Shown in pieces: positions 22,641-33,986 of a stretch of DNA of 64,000 nt. Source of the DNA: Brachynemurus nebulosus (Eukaryota; Arthropoda; Insecta; Neuroptera; Myrmeleontidae); the NCBI GenBank assembly GCA_035578155.1, contig JAPWDM010000005.1:42484365-42548364 (forward strand), written 5' to 3'. Position 1 is the stretch's first letter. Every line of letters starts with the position of its first letter. The translations under genes and the position numbers were made by a program. The notes below the pieces were generated by a model. That model did no database searches. It saw only the letters and a list, made by a program, of their open reading frames with translations, and was not told the origin of the DNA.

Positions 22641-22923
22641 GACTGTCCGTTCTATCACTTTCTAGCTTAGTGCTGTGATTGGCTCGTATGCAGTGCCGAA
22701 TTAACCCTGAGTCCGCCCCTAGGCACCTTGAGAAATGCCGTCCCTAGCTTTTGTTTGAAAAAAAACGTCAATTACAAATTTTTCTGCCCTGTTTTAAAAA
22801 TTTGCCGCCCTTTTTCCTACCTTTTTACAAACTTTTTCTTAAAAAAGTAAGTGACGAGCAAAAAAAAAAGTGATGCGGTAACTAATCACGGCGCTAAGCT
22901 AGAAAGTGATAGATTCGACAGTC
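22641..22923. mobile_element. MITE with about 40-bp TIRs, containing a hAT-like fragment
   Basis: The left arm GACTGTCCGTTCTATCACTT with the following TCTAGCTTAG pairs with CTAAGCTAGAAAGTGATAGA on the right. Inside lies a hAT-like fragment starting CAGTGCCGAATTAACCCTG at 22691. It contains GTAAGTGACGAGCAAAAAAA (from about 22846), a word also found in the hAT-like MITE at 32497-32690, so the two share an ancestor. Non-coding. Confidence 0.6.
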
Positions 22924-23132
22924 AGTAATTATCTGTCTCTTTGCTTCTGACGCCCCTACTTATAGGCAGCTGTACCACTAGCGCATTTTATCACTTATAT
23001 ACACTTCCGAATGAATGTTTCACACAAGGGGCCAAACTGCTATATGATAGTTAGCATGCCGGCTGTCGCCAGAATTTTACGTCATCAAACTTTGCAGCGA
23101 AGCCTCCCCACTTTCTATGGTTATATAGATAT
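22924..23132. other. Short spacer before the LINE
   Basis: Non-repetitive DNA carrying the TTAGAG target word at its right edge. No gene seen. Confidence 0.35.
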
Positions 23133-24537
23133 TTAGAGGTAGTGGTACCGATTCCAAAATCTGAAAATTCAAAAGAATTGTCGCAGTTTCGTCCAATATC
23201 GCTACAATCTGTCTTTTCGAAGATTTTCGAGTATGCTTTTTATGAGCAGCTGATAAGTTTTCTTGACAAATTCAGGATTATCAATCACTTTCAACATGGC
23301 TTTGTAATAAAAGGTAAGTCCACGGAAAGTGCTTTGCAGGATTTTGTGAATGTAATTATAAATGGCCTTGATAAAAAGAAATCCGTTTCTGCTATGTATT
23401 GTGACTTATCTAAAGCGTTCGATACGCTGAACCACTCAGTATTACTAGATAAACTAAATGGAATCGGTATTAGAGGTCCAGCTTTGTCCTGGATACAATC
23501 TTACTTAGACAATAGATCACAATTAGTTAATATTCAGAATAGTAAATCGAACATTATAAGCGTAAAGACCGGCGTTCCACAAGGCTCTATATTAGGACCA
23601 ATTCTTTTTATCATTTATATAAATGACTTATCAAATGTCTTTCATGACTCCGTTATAGTTAATTACGCGGACGATACCACTATAGTATCCACGGCAAATA
23701 ATATGGAACAGCATACAAACATTATTAGAAATAATATTCATACATTAAATAACTATTGTCGAGAAAATGAACTAAAACTAAATGTTGGCAAGACAAAGCT
23801 AATGAACTTTGTTTTGAGAGGCCCATCACTTTTTCCGAGCTCCATCATCGAGATGGTCGACCATTACAAATTACTAGGTGTCTGGATCAGTAGTGATCTG
23901 AGTTGGAATAAACACATATCTACTATCTCCGCTAAACTATCAAAAAGTTTATATATCATTAGACGTTGTCGTCAAATCTTTGCGGATATTGGATTACTTT
24001 TTATGTTATATTATGCAGTTATCTATCCTCACTTAAAATATGGTATTCTTTGTTGGGGTAATTCACCGCATATCAAGAATATATTCGTGATTCAAAAGAA
24101 AGTTATAAGATACATGTTTGGTCTCTCTCAAACTTCGTCATGTAAAAACTTCTTTATAAATTATAAAATCTTAACGTTACCCTCACTGTACATTTATGAA
24201 ACAGTAAAGTATTTAAAACTCAATACTGATAAATATCAAACACATACTGATGTACACACTTATGATACTAGAAATAAGGAAGAACTGATTATTCCACAAC
24301 ACAGTTTATCAAAAACTGATAACAGTTTTCATATAATGTCAATAAAAATATTTAATAATTTACCGAACGATCTAAAAAATGCAAAAGATACAAAATATTT
24401 AAAAGATTATTTAACTGAAAAATGTTTTTATAGTTTAAAAGATATACTCAATTAAGTTTTATTGTATTGACGAATCAAATGTCTATCATTGTAGACTAAT
24501 TTTGATAAATAAATTATTATTATTATTATTATTAGAG
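23133..24537 (+). mobile_element. 5'-truncated non-LTR retrotransposon (CR1/L2-like LINE)
   Basis: The copy starts inside the reverse-transcriptase domain and ends in an (ATT)n tail (24512-24534), as in CR1/L2/Daphne-type LINEs that end in short microsatellites rather than poly(A). The word TTAGAG flanks both ends (23133-23138 and 24532-24537), a plausible short target duplication that partly merges with the ATT tail. The element has lost its 5' UTR, ORF1 and the endonuclease half of ORF2, the usual result of incomplete target-primed reverse transcription. Confidence 0.85.
23142..24455 (+). CDS. LINE reverse transcriptase, C-terminal part of ORF2, frame intact
   Basis: This open frame of 437 codons encodes the reverse transcriptase that copies LINE RNA into chromosomal DNA. 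Visible motifs in order are FRPISLQ (16-22), the palm motif A MYCDLSKAFDTLNH (85-98) with catalytic Asp88, motif B GVPQGSILGP (144-153), the catalytic YADD box (175-178), and LKLNVGKTK further on. The C-terminal region includes YDTRNKEEL and IKIFNNLPNDLK, as in CR1/L2/Crack-type ORF2 proteins. No stop or frameshift occurs. The true protein started far upstream: the listed first codon is GTG, and the frame continues a little way in front of it, so the start is an effect of truncation. Clade assignment within CR1/L2/Daphne/Crack is uncertain. Confidence 0.9.
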   Translation: MVPIPKSENSKELSQFRPISLQSVFSKIFEYAFYEQLISFLDKFRIINHFQHGFVIKGKSTESALQDFVNVIINGLDKKKSVSAMYCDLSKAFDTLNHSVLLDKLNGIGIRGPALSWIQSYLDNRSQLVNIQNSKSNIISVKTGVPQGSILGPILFIIYINDLSNVFHDSVIVNYADDTTIVSTANNMEQHTNIIRNNIHTLNNYCRENELKLNVGKTKLMNFVLRGPSLFPSSIIEMVDHYKLLGVWISSDLSWNKHISTISAKLSKSLYIIRRCRQIFADIGLLFMLYYAVIYPHLKYGILCWGNSPHIKNIFVIQKKVIRYMFGLSQTSSCKNFFINYKILTLPSLYIYETVKYLKLNTDKYQTHTDVHTYDTRNKEELIIPQHSLSKTDNSFHIMSIKIFNNLPNDLKNAKDTKYLKDYLTEKCFYSLKDILN

Positions 24538-27500
24538 TATGTGTTTGTATGTGTAATATAGTGGATGTTAGTATGTGTGATATTCGTTATGTATGTAGCG
24601 CGAAGTGCCAGGTGGGAGTGGATACATACTATCGAACAACTGTATGTATGTATCTGCTACTAATGATGTAACCACGATGTAACAATCAACAGCCACCACC
24701 TAACAATGATTGTTTGCTCTTGTAGAGCCGATAGACGACTAGTCAGTAAACAGTATAAAATGCAACTTATTGCAACTTTCGGACCACACTTTTTTATATG
24801 TAAGCTTCATCTGTCTCATCTGTGGTTTCAGATGTAGGTAATTATTGAATACATATATAATAATACACTTAGCTTGTTTATCCTAATAACTCTTAACCGG
24901 GCCCAACGAGAGGAGAAAACAGCCAGGTTTGTAGCTCCGGAGCCCTGGCTTGAAGATGGGGCTCGGGAAAAGGAAAGATAGCTTTTTTGCCTGTCACTTG
25001 TCTTTTTGGGAAGAAATTTTGATAAAATATTATATATTCACGGAGTTTTCATCTTGACTGTTATGTTCTTATTAAATTGAGCGGCATAGTAGTTACACCC
25101 TTTGCACTTGACTTCAATCTATGATGTCCTCATAGAACTACTCACTCCTGAAATTCATTTGATACACATACTAGATTTTTTTTTTTGAAATTCGTGCAAC
25201 TCTCAGAGGCAAAATTATTCCATACAATCATAATTCAAGTTTAGTAACTTTTGTTTGCGTAGGTGATGCAATTGTACATGTTTTTACATTGTGGACAAAT
25301 AAGTAAATAAGTAAAATATTGATTGAAACAATTTATTTTTCCTGATATCTACACATAAGTAATATACACATATTTTCCAATAATCACGACTTTTCTTGAC
25401 AAAAAATATTCATATCAACAGATGTCTATACGAATTGTAAAATATTAAAGTATATATCTATTTGAGTAGGCAACTAATCAGATTTAAATATTTGAACGTT
25501 TCAGTATAAATTTTTTTTTTAATGCATCTTGTAGGCGTATCGTGACAAATACGTTAGTACTATTTAATTTTATAAGCTATAGAAGAAATTCAAACGGAAA
25601 TTAGAAATAGATTTCATGTATGGGCTCAAGAAAGACAAAAGTACGTTTTTTTGCGGCAACAATAGACAATTCTCGGCTCCCAAAAAAATTTTATCTGGTC
25701 CAGGGAAATTTCAAAAATGGAAATATTTATGCGGCAGCATTAATGGAAACGACCCGATAAATTTTTATAATATTGTATTTGACAATAGATAATTAATTAT
25801 TAACGACTAAATGGAAGGTACAATTTAGAAAAATTAGATATTTTTCAAATACTTATCACCTATGCTTTAAATTAATTTCCAAAATTAATTTTCTGTTTCC
25901 AAATACAATAATATAAAAAGATTTGTTTATGGCTTATGCCATTTAATAGTCGTTTTATTTAAAGAAGTAAGCATTCAACGAAGTTGCTTTCTAGCTGCCT
26001 AGTATAATTTTACAAAAATTAAGTAAATTTTCCTGGTATCTACTTGGAATTTGACTAGCCCATCGAATTTTACGGAGCTGTATAAGAAAAATTCTTAAGA
26101 TGTACAGGAAAAATTTTCAAATGAATCGTAAAAAATAATGTTTGAAAGACATTTTTTATATTTTTGCTTGATAATTTCCTACCGACTGGTCACTTGAGCC
26201 TGGTTTACCGGAGGCAACGCCGTAATTTTTACTGTAATTTTTTCTCAGTCTACAATAGTTTGTTATTTTCTTAGGAACAAAATTGTTCTTTTAATGTACA
26301 AACGAATTTGCCTCAGAAAAGTTATTTACAATTTGTGTCATTAGAATCTGCGTTCTACAAAAACGCACTAAAATCCATAAATTATATTTTTTATGTTTAA
26401 AATTTTCGTGCAGAACCGGTTTTTGGGTTTCCTACATCTGGTTTTTGAAGTAAATAAATAAAAGAGTTTTTCTTATTACAAATTACGCCATCATAAGGGT
26501 GTCAAAAAGAACAACCTTGGTGTCAATTATAAAGCGTGCTTATTTTAAGGAGAATAAAACAATTAATATCGCATAGAAAGTCATTTTAATTATTTTTTAA
26601 TCCAACATTAGAGCATAGATGAAAGCAAATAGTATCAAATTCATTTCCTTTTATTAATATTTAATAACCTATCGCATGCCTTCGATGTGTCCCATAAAAT
26701 TTCATATATTTTCTCTTGTGTAAATTTCTTTTCTACCACAAAAAAACGTAAATTGGCCATCAGAAAATTACATGAACCCTCATTGGTTAGTATCTAAATG
26801 TCACATAAATAAAATTTCTAATTCCAAAGATATTTTTAGTAAAGATAAGCGACAACACCGAGGTAGATACATAGAAAATCGATTAGATGCGGAAAATATA
26901 CACGCATCTTCTAAACAGTGTCATCCCCTGATTCGGGATAACGATTCAAAATCAATAAACATGCAGCAAATGGGAGTCTATAGTCCTGTTCCAATACGAC
27001 ACTGTGCCAGCAAGTATTATTATTAGATACATTATCTTCTATGTAGCTACGTGTATTTGAACAGAGTATGAGGTATTTATGTATAAATATGTAGATAGCT
27101 CCTTGGAGGCATAGACTTGATGTGGTCACTTACTTGATCCACTTATGTGAAATATTTTAACCATGTTATTTTCCGGCATGTTGACTGTTGCTGTTGAAGA
27201 ACAGGTAGAGTAGTTGGTAATTGGTATGAAGGAATTAACATATTATACAATCCAATTTAAAATTTTGAGGTACGCGTATGTTTTCGGTATACGTTAGTAA
27301 TTATGTCTAGATCGTATCTACGAATATGATGTATGTATGTGTAATTAAAATCTACAATATAGTTGTGAATTCCTATTATTAGTGTTTTTAGTCTATTACT
27401 TCAATAAATATACCTGGTATTTTACTAGAGCTTAAATGGTTTTACAAGACTCGAGAAGTTTAATTGTGAGAAATATTGTAATTAATTGCAATGTTCACAA

Positions 27501-27934
27501 TGATCAGAAATTGAATTTGAGCTATAAAAAAGTAGAATAAAAATGAGAGGATCAAGCAAAAAACCTTATAATTCCGGTTTCAATTTTCAGTTTCTTATCT
27601 CAGATATTATGTTAGTAGAAATGAATGATGATGGTTGAATATAACAAGAAAGAAAACCCAATCCATTTAAAGAGTATAGGAACGGAAAATAATTTTGATA
27701 ATGTGTAATATACAAGTTACCAAAGTTTTTTTTTGTTCCGCCATAAAATTTGTGAAAAATGGTGGTTATCACCTTATTTTTCTGGCCCTTCGCTTATCAA
27801 TATTATAAAGATGTTTTTTTTTCTTTTTTAATAACTGATAACATAAGTATATAAACATAATAAGAAATTACTATATATTTTTAATTTCAAATTTCGGTAT
27901 TTAAAATCTTTTCTTCATAAAATGTGCAGTATAG
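24538..27934. other. Unannotated stretch with possible LTR-like promoter patch
   Basis: About 24660-24960 has an AGTATAAAATGC TATA-like motif near 24752, followed by an A+T-rich polyadenylation-like tract and a GC-richer block (AACCGGGCCCAACGAGAGG). The layout is reminiscent of a solo LTR plus leader, but I found no second LTR, flanking duplication or primer-binding site, so this is only a suggestion. The remaining 3 kb shows no gene or clear element. Confidence 0.25.
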
Positions 27935-27936
27935 AC

Positions 27937-28130
27937 CTTTTTATGCGGTAGTTAAAGCCCGCATAAAAATTTTTCAAAAACTTAATAAATAATTCTCTCA
28001 AAAGTATAGTACGTTTCAGATTGTTAAAAAAAAAATTGTCGCAAACAAATATTCAAATTTCTTAGTTTTTGTTACTTTTCATTCTCATTATGCATTTTTA
28101 CGGGCATTTTTTAAAAACTGCATAAAAAAT
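27937..28130. mobile_element. Small MITE-like inverted repeat (TTTTTATGC ends)
   Basis: CTTTTTATGCGGTAGTTAA followed by GCCCGCATAAAAA on the left is the inverted counterpart of TTTTTACGGGCATTTTTTAA followed by ACTGCATAAAAA on the right, with about 120 bp between. Imperfect arms, no coding, no clear target duplication. Confidence 0.45.
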
Positions 28131-28823
28131 GATTATGCTGTAGAATGAAAATCTTATGAAGAAATCACTTTCAAATTTTCAAAAAGAAAAAACAGACGGA
28201 CGCATTAATATATCCAATAAATATTTCTCTTTTTAATTACGATAAATTCATAAAACTCACTGATTAGACGGAACACTATTTACCTAAGTACAACATGCAT
28301 TTGACAACTTTATTTTTTTTTACTTGACTCAATTCATTTCTACGTATACGCTTTCATTAATCCTAATGCTTATTTTTGTAACCGCAAAAACTCGTTTGTA
28401 ATTCTATATCACATTCATAAATGTGGTAACGTATCCAATGACATTTTCCTACGGTACCTAATATTTAAACAAAAATTGTTGAACCGTAGATTTACGTATA
28501 AACATATGTACCTGCATATTTACTGACCTAATCTAGGACAGATATACAAATATGTGTTAAACACGTCAAATATACGTAACCTATTTTCTTGTACATTAGG
28601 AAATGATACGGTCTAAAAATAGTTTAGATAACATTGGTCGGCTCGTATCGAGAGTCGAAATAAAACTAATGAAATAGAAAATAGTGAAAAACGATAATAC
28701 AACTCGACTGTACGATCAGTTTTATGAAAAACTGAACAATTTATTGAAAAGAATTTTTTATACAAAGTATAATTTTGCGATAAGTAAGAAATATTAACTC
28801 CAATATTAAGAGTCTTCATTATG
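28131..28823. other. Unannotated stretch
   Basis: A+T-rich DNA; no gene or repeat end recognised. A 68-codon minus frame at 28613-28819 lacks any family signature. Confidence 0.35.
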
Positions 28824-30394
28824 ATATTTGACCGGAAAGACGTTGGCGCCGAAAATCTTTTTGTTTGTTATATGGCTAAATTGCTCCCAAATTGCTCCTT
28901 TGGAATCAGTAATTGCTCCACCTGAAACTTAATTATTTAATTAGTTATTTACAAGCATTAGTTATTTACAAGCAAAACAACTTTTTTGTTTCACTATTTC
29001 TATTATCAAAATCTTGTCCCAGTTGTCATTGCTCCCAATTTGTTCCATCTAATTTAAAAATAAAATATTAATTTTTCTGAATAATAATTAAAATATATTA
29101 AAATAAGAAATATTTAGAATTAGGTTATGTCTTATTGAAACGTATTGGCAACCAGTGTTGTGCTTATCTAGATAACGTTATCTGAAATTTTATATAGATA
29201 ACGTTTTGGTTATCTATTATCTTTTATCTAGATATTTTTAAAAGAAGTTATCTTTTATCTTATCTTTTTATTAAGCGAAGGAAAAAGATAAGATAATAAG
29301 AATACATCTTTATTTTTCCTATAAAAAAGAAAATTGAAGCTAAATTCACCCTTTACCTATTATTCACTTGACCGACCATATAATTCAGATAAATTTTGAC
29401 ACTTTCTTAAGAAATACAACCGCCATTAGCTGGAATAACATTTAGTCGTGTAGTATGAAATGTCGTATTCCGACCACTTGGTCTACCATGTAATTTAGAT
29501 AACTATCGACAATTTTATAAACATTAGAGAAATGTTTAAGAACTTTTCGTTAATTGTAAATAGAATTCTTATAGCCTGGATTCATTTCGGCCATTAGTTG
29601 AATTAACATTTAATCGTGTAATATGAAATGTCGTTTTCCGACCACTTGGTCGATCATGTAATGTAGATAAATACCGACACTTTTTAAGCACTTTTTTTGA
29701 AATAAAAAAATGTACTCTACGTGTGCTATCATGGGCCGTAAATAAAGAGACTAATTTCCAAAACATGTAATTTTGTCGCCAAAAACCTTTCTTGAACATT
29801 TTTGTAATTTTTAATAACCGTAGCCCCTTTCGTAGCCTGGCACCGGTCCACGGATGGGCGGTTGAGAAACACTGATCTAGTGCATTATTTCTGTAAATAT
29901 TATCTTATCTGTTACCTAAAATATTATTTAGATAACGGTTCAATTATTTGTTATATTTATCTAGATCTATTATCTGTTTTCTAGATAATAAAATTCGAAA
30001 TCTTGCGCAACACTGTAATGGCAACTCAACATACTCTTTAAGTCATTTGCATATATTTAAGGATAATTGAATCTTGACTGTTGAAAAGAATTAAAATAAA
30101 AAAACAAAATATTTTAATAATTATTCAAAAAAAAAAAAAAAAATGTTTAGCTTTTAAATTGAATAGAGAAAATCGGGAGCAATTTATTGACGTAAAGAAA
30201 TTATATAAAAAAGTATTATTTTGGGAGATTTTGATAACTTAAATAACAGAAAAAACATTTTTTTCTTTTTAAATAACTAATTAAATAACTAAGTTTCAGG
30301 TAGAGCAATTACTGATTTCAAAGGAGCAATTTAACCATTTGAAAAACAAAAAAAATTTTCAGCTTTCGGCCCTAATTTCTTTCCGGTTAATATT
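28824..30394. mobile_element. Long inverted-repeat element B (AATTGCTCC words), with nested hAT
   Basis: The left arm (28824-29144) begins ATATTTGACCGGAAAG and the right arm (30026-30394) ends CTTTCCGGTTAATATT. Complementarity extends through AATCAGTAATTGCTCCACCT and TTAATTATTTAATTAGTTAT. AATTGCTCC words stand at 28879, 28890 and 28911. The centre is taken up by a hAT-like element. Architecture and word spacing match long inverted-repeat element A at 8680-11027, although the repeated word differs. No coding sequence is visible. Confidence 0.7.
29153..30017. mobile_element. hAT-like element nested in element B
   Basis: The left end CAGTGTTGTGC and the reverse complement of the right end CAGTGTTGCGCAAG match. 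Flanking octamers TTGGCAAC (29145-29152) and ATGGCAAC (30018-30025) agree at 7 of 8, the target size of hAT transposons. Both subterminal regions are packed with TTATCTAGATAA-type words. The core holds two to three degenerate tandem units of about 170 bp (TCCGACCACTTGGTC at about 29470 and 29637). Near 29859-29874, CGGTTGAGAAACACTG is a second, different hAT-type end in reverse orientation, so the core may itself be composite. No transposase frame survives. Confidence 0.6.
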
Positions 30395-30597
30395 TGCATT
30401 CCTTTTATACTTTTAAGGAGTTATATGCACTTGCGATGGGAAAAAATTATGTCTTTTCTTTTTAACTAGAATTAAAATTTACTCTAATAAAACTTATTTA
30501 ATACATTATTCCTAGTACTCAAATTAATTTTTACTACAAAACGCCTTTTAAATAAATAACATTCGAAACGTTTACTTTGTGAAAATCCATATATTTG

Positions 30598-30935
30598 TGC
30601 CCTCGGTTGCAGTTTGTGAATCCGAGGATGAGAACCAAAGATTGTTAAGCATCCATGGCCGCAAAAATAAACTTACGGGTCGAGTGTGAGTAAGTTATTT
30701 TTTCAACCGGAAAAATGATGAATGAATTGAAAAAAAAAAATGAATAAAAAATAGTAAAATTCATAGAAACTGCAATTTTAATAAAAGTGAATAGTAGGTG
30801 TCCATAAAAAAAATATTGTAAAGTGTAAATTTTGTAAATGCCTACTTACATCCTAGGAAGATAAGTAAATTACTACACGGCAAATTACTTGCTATGTAAA
30901 TGCTAACTTACAATTCGAAAGGATGAAAAAATACT
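30598..30935 (+). repeat. Dispersed repeat with CCTCGG...CCGAGG hairpin, copy 1
   Basis: It begins with the hairpin CCTCGGTTGCAGTTT...GAATCCGAGG and runs through A-rich DNA to ATTACTTGCTATGTAAATGC followed by TAACTTACAATTCG. The first 250 bp align with 44034-44280. The tail motif also recurs near 47070 (GTTACTTGATATGTAAAAGC) and 59150 (GTTACTTGTTATGTAAACGC). Class unknown; non-coding. Confidence 0.55.
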
Positions 30936-30939
30936 TTTT

Positions 30940-32150
30940 GTTTAAGCCACATTTGATTTTCCGCTTTCGAACTAACCACTGTTGAAGCTGTGTGCTATGC
31001 TTCCCTAAAGACTTCCTAAAGTATAAAATGCCTTGACATCAAACAAAGGGCAAAGAATTTTTTTTATACTTACTTAAAGGAATACCTGATAAAAAGAAGG
31101 CTTCAGACAGAATTAATATAAGATTTAATTAATTAATATAAGATAACCTCTTTAATGCAATGTTAACTTAGCATAATAAAATGGATTAATTTTATAGAAA
31201 TTCAGATAATTTACAAAATAAAGAAATATTCGGTGTTTAAAAACTTTAGTGCTGAAATGATTACTTTATGAAGTTTCGTCTTAAATATTAATTTAGTATT
31301 TGAATTACTATCAGTGTTAATTTTCGTTATTCGTTGAGCTTTTTATGAAATATAATATACTAAATATATACACCTTACTTGTGGACCGACTCGTATATAC
31401 ATATCACTTTAGATTTTAGAACAAAAACAAATGGACAAATGCCTGATAGCATTTGTAAAATAATAACAAATAATATAGTCTACAAAGCGCAGAGTTACAT
31501 CTTGTATACCCAATATCTACAAAAAGTTCATTTTTCATTTATACATATTCTGTTTTTACTCTCATACGTTTTTATTTCCTATCATTTTTATTTTATTGGA
31601 AATGATTTTACTACCGCGTTTGTTTTTTTTTTTTTGTTTACGGATATTAATTTTAACGGAAATTAACAATGTATACTATAACGTTTATAGAAAATATGAA
31701 ATATTTCTATCTAGCTTTTTGTCACAATTTCCAATAGAGAGAAAATGGAAAATCGTTTACTGATAAACAAATAAATTATTTCTGAATAATTTTTTTGAAT
31801 TGCGACTGAAATATTTTTTTCAGTATTGTTAAAATAAAAATTAATTTAAAGGGATTTGTTTTTGAGAACAAATAATGACGGGGATAGTTCAAGGTATATA
31901 GGCGTGATGAACAACAACGCATTTATTGTTGAAATTATATTCCTAAAAGTCAGTGAGAACATGTTAATCATTCTAACGTTCCTGGGATTATTATTTTATA
32001 CAAAACATTTATTTTACTTCGCGGTTAGTAAAGGTAAATTTGTTATGGTGTTGTGAAACTTATTTTTAAGGTATATATGAATGGTTCACAAGATAAACTG
32101 ATTAACTCAATTTTTCAATATTAAGTGTCAAATTACTTGATTAAGTTCAT
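30940..32150. other. Unannotated stretch
   Basis: No gene or element seen. Short frames at 31379-31666 and 31856-32056 are A+T-driven and lack family signatures. Confidence 0.35.
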
Positions 32151-32153
32151 ACT

Positions 32154-32310
32154 TTTAGCGAATTTTCAAGAGGAAAATTTAACTATTACAGCCACTGTGA
32201 TGACAAACATTAAGACCGAGGCTGTGATAAAAGTTTTTTTCTGAAGTCGTTAGAATCCGAAAAAGATATTCACTAAAATTTATAGATATATATACATAAT
32301 TATATAGGTA
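32154..32310 (+). repeat. Dispersed TA-tract repeat R, partial copy 1
   Basis: It starts TTTTAGCGAATTTTC, followed by AACTATTACAGCC, and reaches ATTCACTAAAATTTATAGAT and a short TA-rich tract. It aligns with 44312 onward and 56663 onward. This copy stops after a short TA run; the downstream half seen in the other copies is absent. Confidence 0.6.
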
Positions 32311-32496
32311 CTTACACAGTGTGAAGTTACGGGCCGCAGCAAGTTTATTTATAAAATTATACCTTGACTAACTTAATCTGGTTACTCTGAAGGAGCGATT
32401 TGTCTACCAACAGCCAACACCAGTTAGTAGTTTCATGATCTGGCTAGACACATCATTCTCTAGGTATTTTCGATGATTGGTCATTGATATATATAC

Positions 32497-32690
32497 CAGG
32501 GCCGGACCTACAGTTATTATGGTGGGGGGGGGGGCAAACTGCTGTTGGCGCCCTATCCGAGAAAAAAGACAAATTGAATATTTTGGCACACCAATATTTT
32601 TTATCTGTTTTCCCGCAAAAAGTAAGTGACGAGCAAAAAAAAAAAAAAAAACATAACATGCATCCGCTGCCCCCCCTAGATCCGACTCTG
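32497..32690. mobile_element. hAT-like MITE with 8-bp target duplication
   Basis: The ends CAGGGCCGGACCTA and, inverted, CAGAGTCGGATCTA form the terminal repeats. The flanking octamers ATATATAC (32489-32496) and ATGTATAC (32691-32698) differ at one position. The 194-bp body contains a G homopolymer, an A homopolymer and GTAAGTGACGAGC, shared with the MITE at 22641. Open frames crossing it on both strands are shadows. Confidence 0.75.
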
Positions 32691-32698
32691 ATGTATAC

Positions 32699-33337
32699 TT
32701 TAAAAACACCAAAGTTTAACTTTTTTGAGGCTTGCGATTTTACCTATGTCCATGTTATAAAAAGTATAATGTTAAAAATTTACTGTTCATATTATCCGTA
32801 GGTTCACAAGTTCATGTTATCACGACTCTACTGTATGTAGAGGTATAATGGTTTTCGGAGATTTAAATAATATCTGTATGTTCTTTGAACTTTTAAAAAC
32901 CACGTTGTTAATTTTCACAAAATATAAACTTGAAAATACTAAGTGAATGATGTAAACACACATAGAGAGAGATAGAGAGAAACAGGGAGGCACAACTGAA
33001 GTAATAAACAATAGAATCTGAGTGAGTTGTTTTGAGTTAGAGAATAAACGTCGTTAACAGTATCCGTACAACCGCTACCCTAAACATTATTTTGAAGCTC
33101 ACAACGCCAACACAAAACAAGAGTAAATTTGTTTCTAAGTTGCGTAAAAATAAATTTTGTTAACCCTGAAAAGAGCACACTCGGAAAATCACATAAAGCC
33201 CACCCTAAATCAAATTTTATAATGTTCTTTTTTTCTTATGGTAATTAACAAAATTAATATTTTAACATTGACTGTAATGGGGTATTTGACCAATTTTAGG
33301 AAACAATTTTCAAATACGCATATTTACTTTTGTACTG
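32699..33337. other. Unannotated stretch
   Basis: No gene or element recognised; a GAGAGA-rich patch lies at 32965-32990. Confidence 0.35.
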
Positions 33338-33883
33338 GGTCATCCGGAAAGTTCGTGCCGTTTTTGGTGTAAATGACCATCCCGATTTTCTTCAAATAGC
33401 CGAAAACTATGGATTTTGAATGCTGAAAAGTTGCCGCTAATTCTTAACAGTTTGCCTCGGGTTTCATTTTATTTCTTGACGCTTTGTTTCATCGTCAATA
33501 CACACAGGTCAACTGGAGGGAGCTTCATTTTCCAAAGAAGAATTACCCTGTTGAAATCTAGTAAACCACTTTCTACAAGTTTTGTCAGAAAACGCATCCT
33601 TACCATAAATACTACAAATATTTCTCGTTGCGTCAGCTGTATTAGTACCTTTTTTTAAAATCGTATAACATGACATGGTGTTCGTTGATGTCTAAGATTG
33701 CTCATTCTTACTGACAAAAAAGAAATTATTTAAGCACTGTTTAAAGATTTATGATAAATTTTACAAGCAACACTATCGGCCTAACACTAACGTGTTGTTG
33801 CATGTTTCGTTTGTGGTTGCTACTTAAAAAAATATGAATTCATTCGAGCAGCTCCAAAAACGCCACAAACTTTCCGGATGACC
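33338..33883. mobile_element. Internally deleted mariner element
   Basis: The left end GGTCATCCGGAAAGTTCGTG and the reverse complement of the right end GGTCATCCGGAAAGTTTGTG differ at one position in 20. TA follows the right end; the left TA is not intact. At 546 bp it is less than half of a full mariner (about 1.3 kb). It carries remnants of the transposase N-terminus on the minus strand. Confidence 0.85.
33405..33702 (-). pseudogene. Mariner transposase N-terminal remnant
   Basis: Read leftward, the frames give LDINEHHVMLYD, a shift in an A-run, then NTADATRNICSIYGKDAFSD continuing to TCRKWFTRFQQGNSSLENE, which is the helix-turn-helix DNA-binding half of a mariner transposase. Beyond a TGA that replaces part of the usual SGRP motif, PVCIDDETKRQEIK and NPRQTVKN follow, separated by further stops. 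The catalytic DD34D domain is missing. The normal protein of about 350 residues binds the terminal repeats and performs cut-and-paste at TA sites; this copy cannot. Confidence 0.8.
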
Positions 33884-33986
33884 TAACATTATTCATGTAT
33901 TATGCATATTTTTATTTAAAAAAAAATGCTGGAAATCAGAAAAAAAATTTACTATTTGTTCTCAAAATTTGCACGAAATAGTATGT

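Noticed and set aside
24660..24960. Possible solo LTR with TATA-like motif
   Set aside because: No second LTR, no flanking duplication and no primer-binding site could be shown, so it is only mentioned in the stretch description.
32404..32801. Overlapping 100-codon frames on both strands
   Set aside because: They cross the hAT-like MITE with its G and A homopolymers; neither strand has protein signatures.
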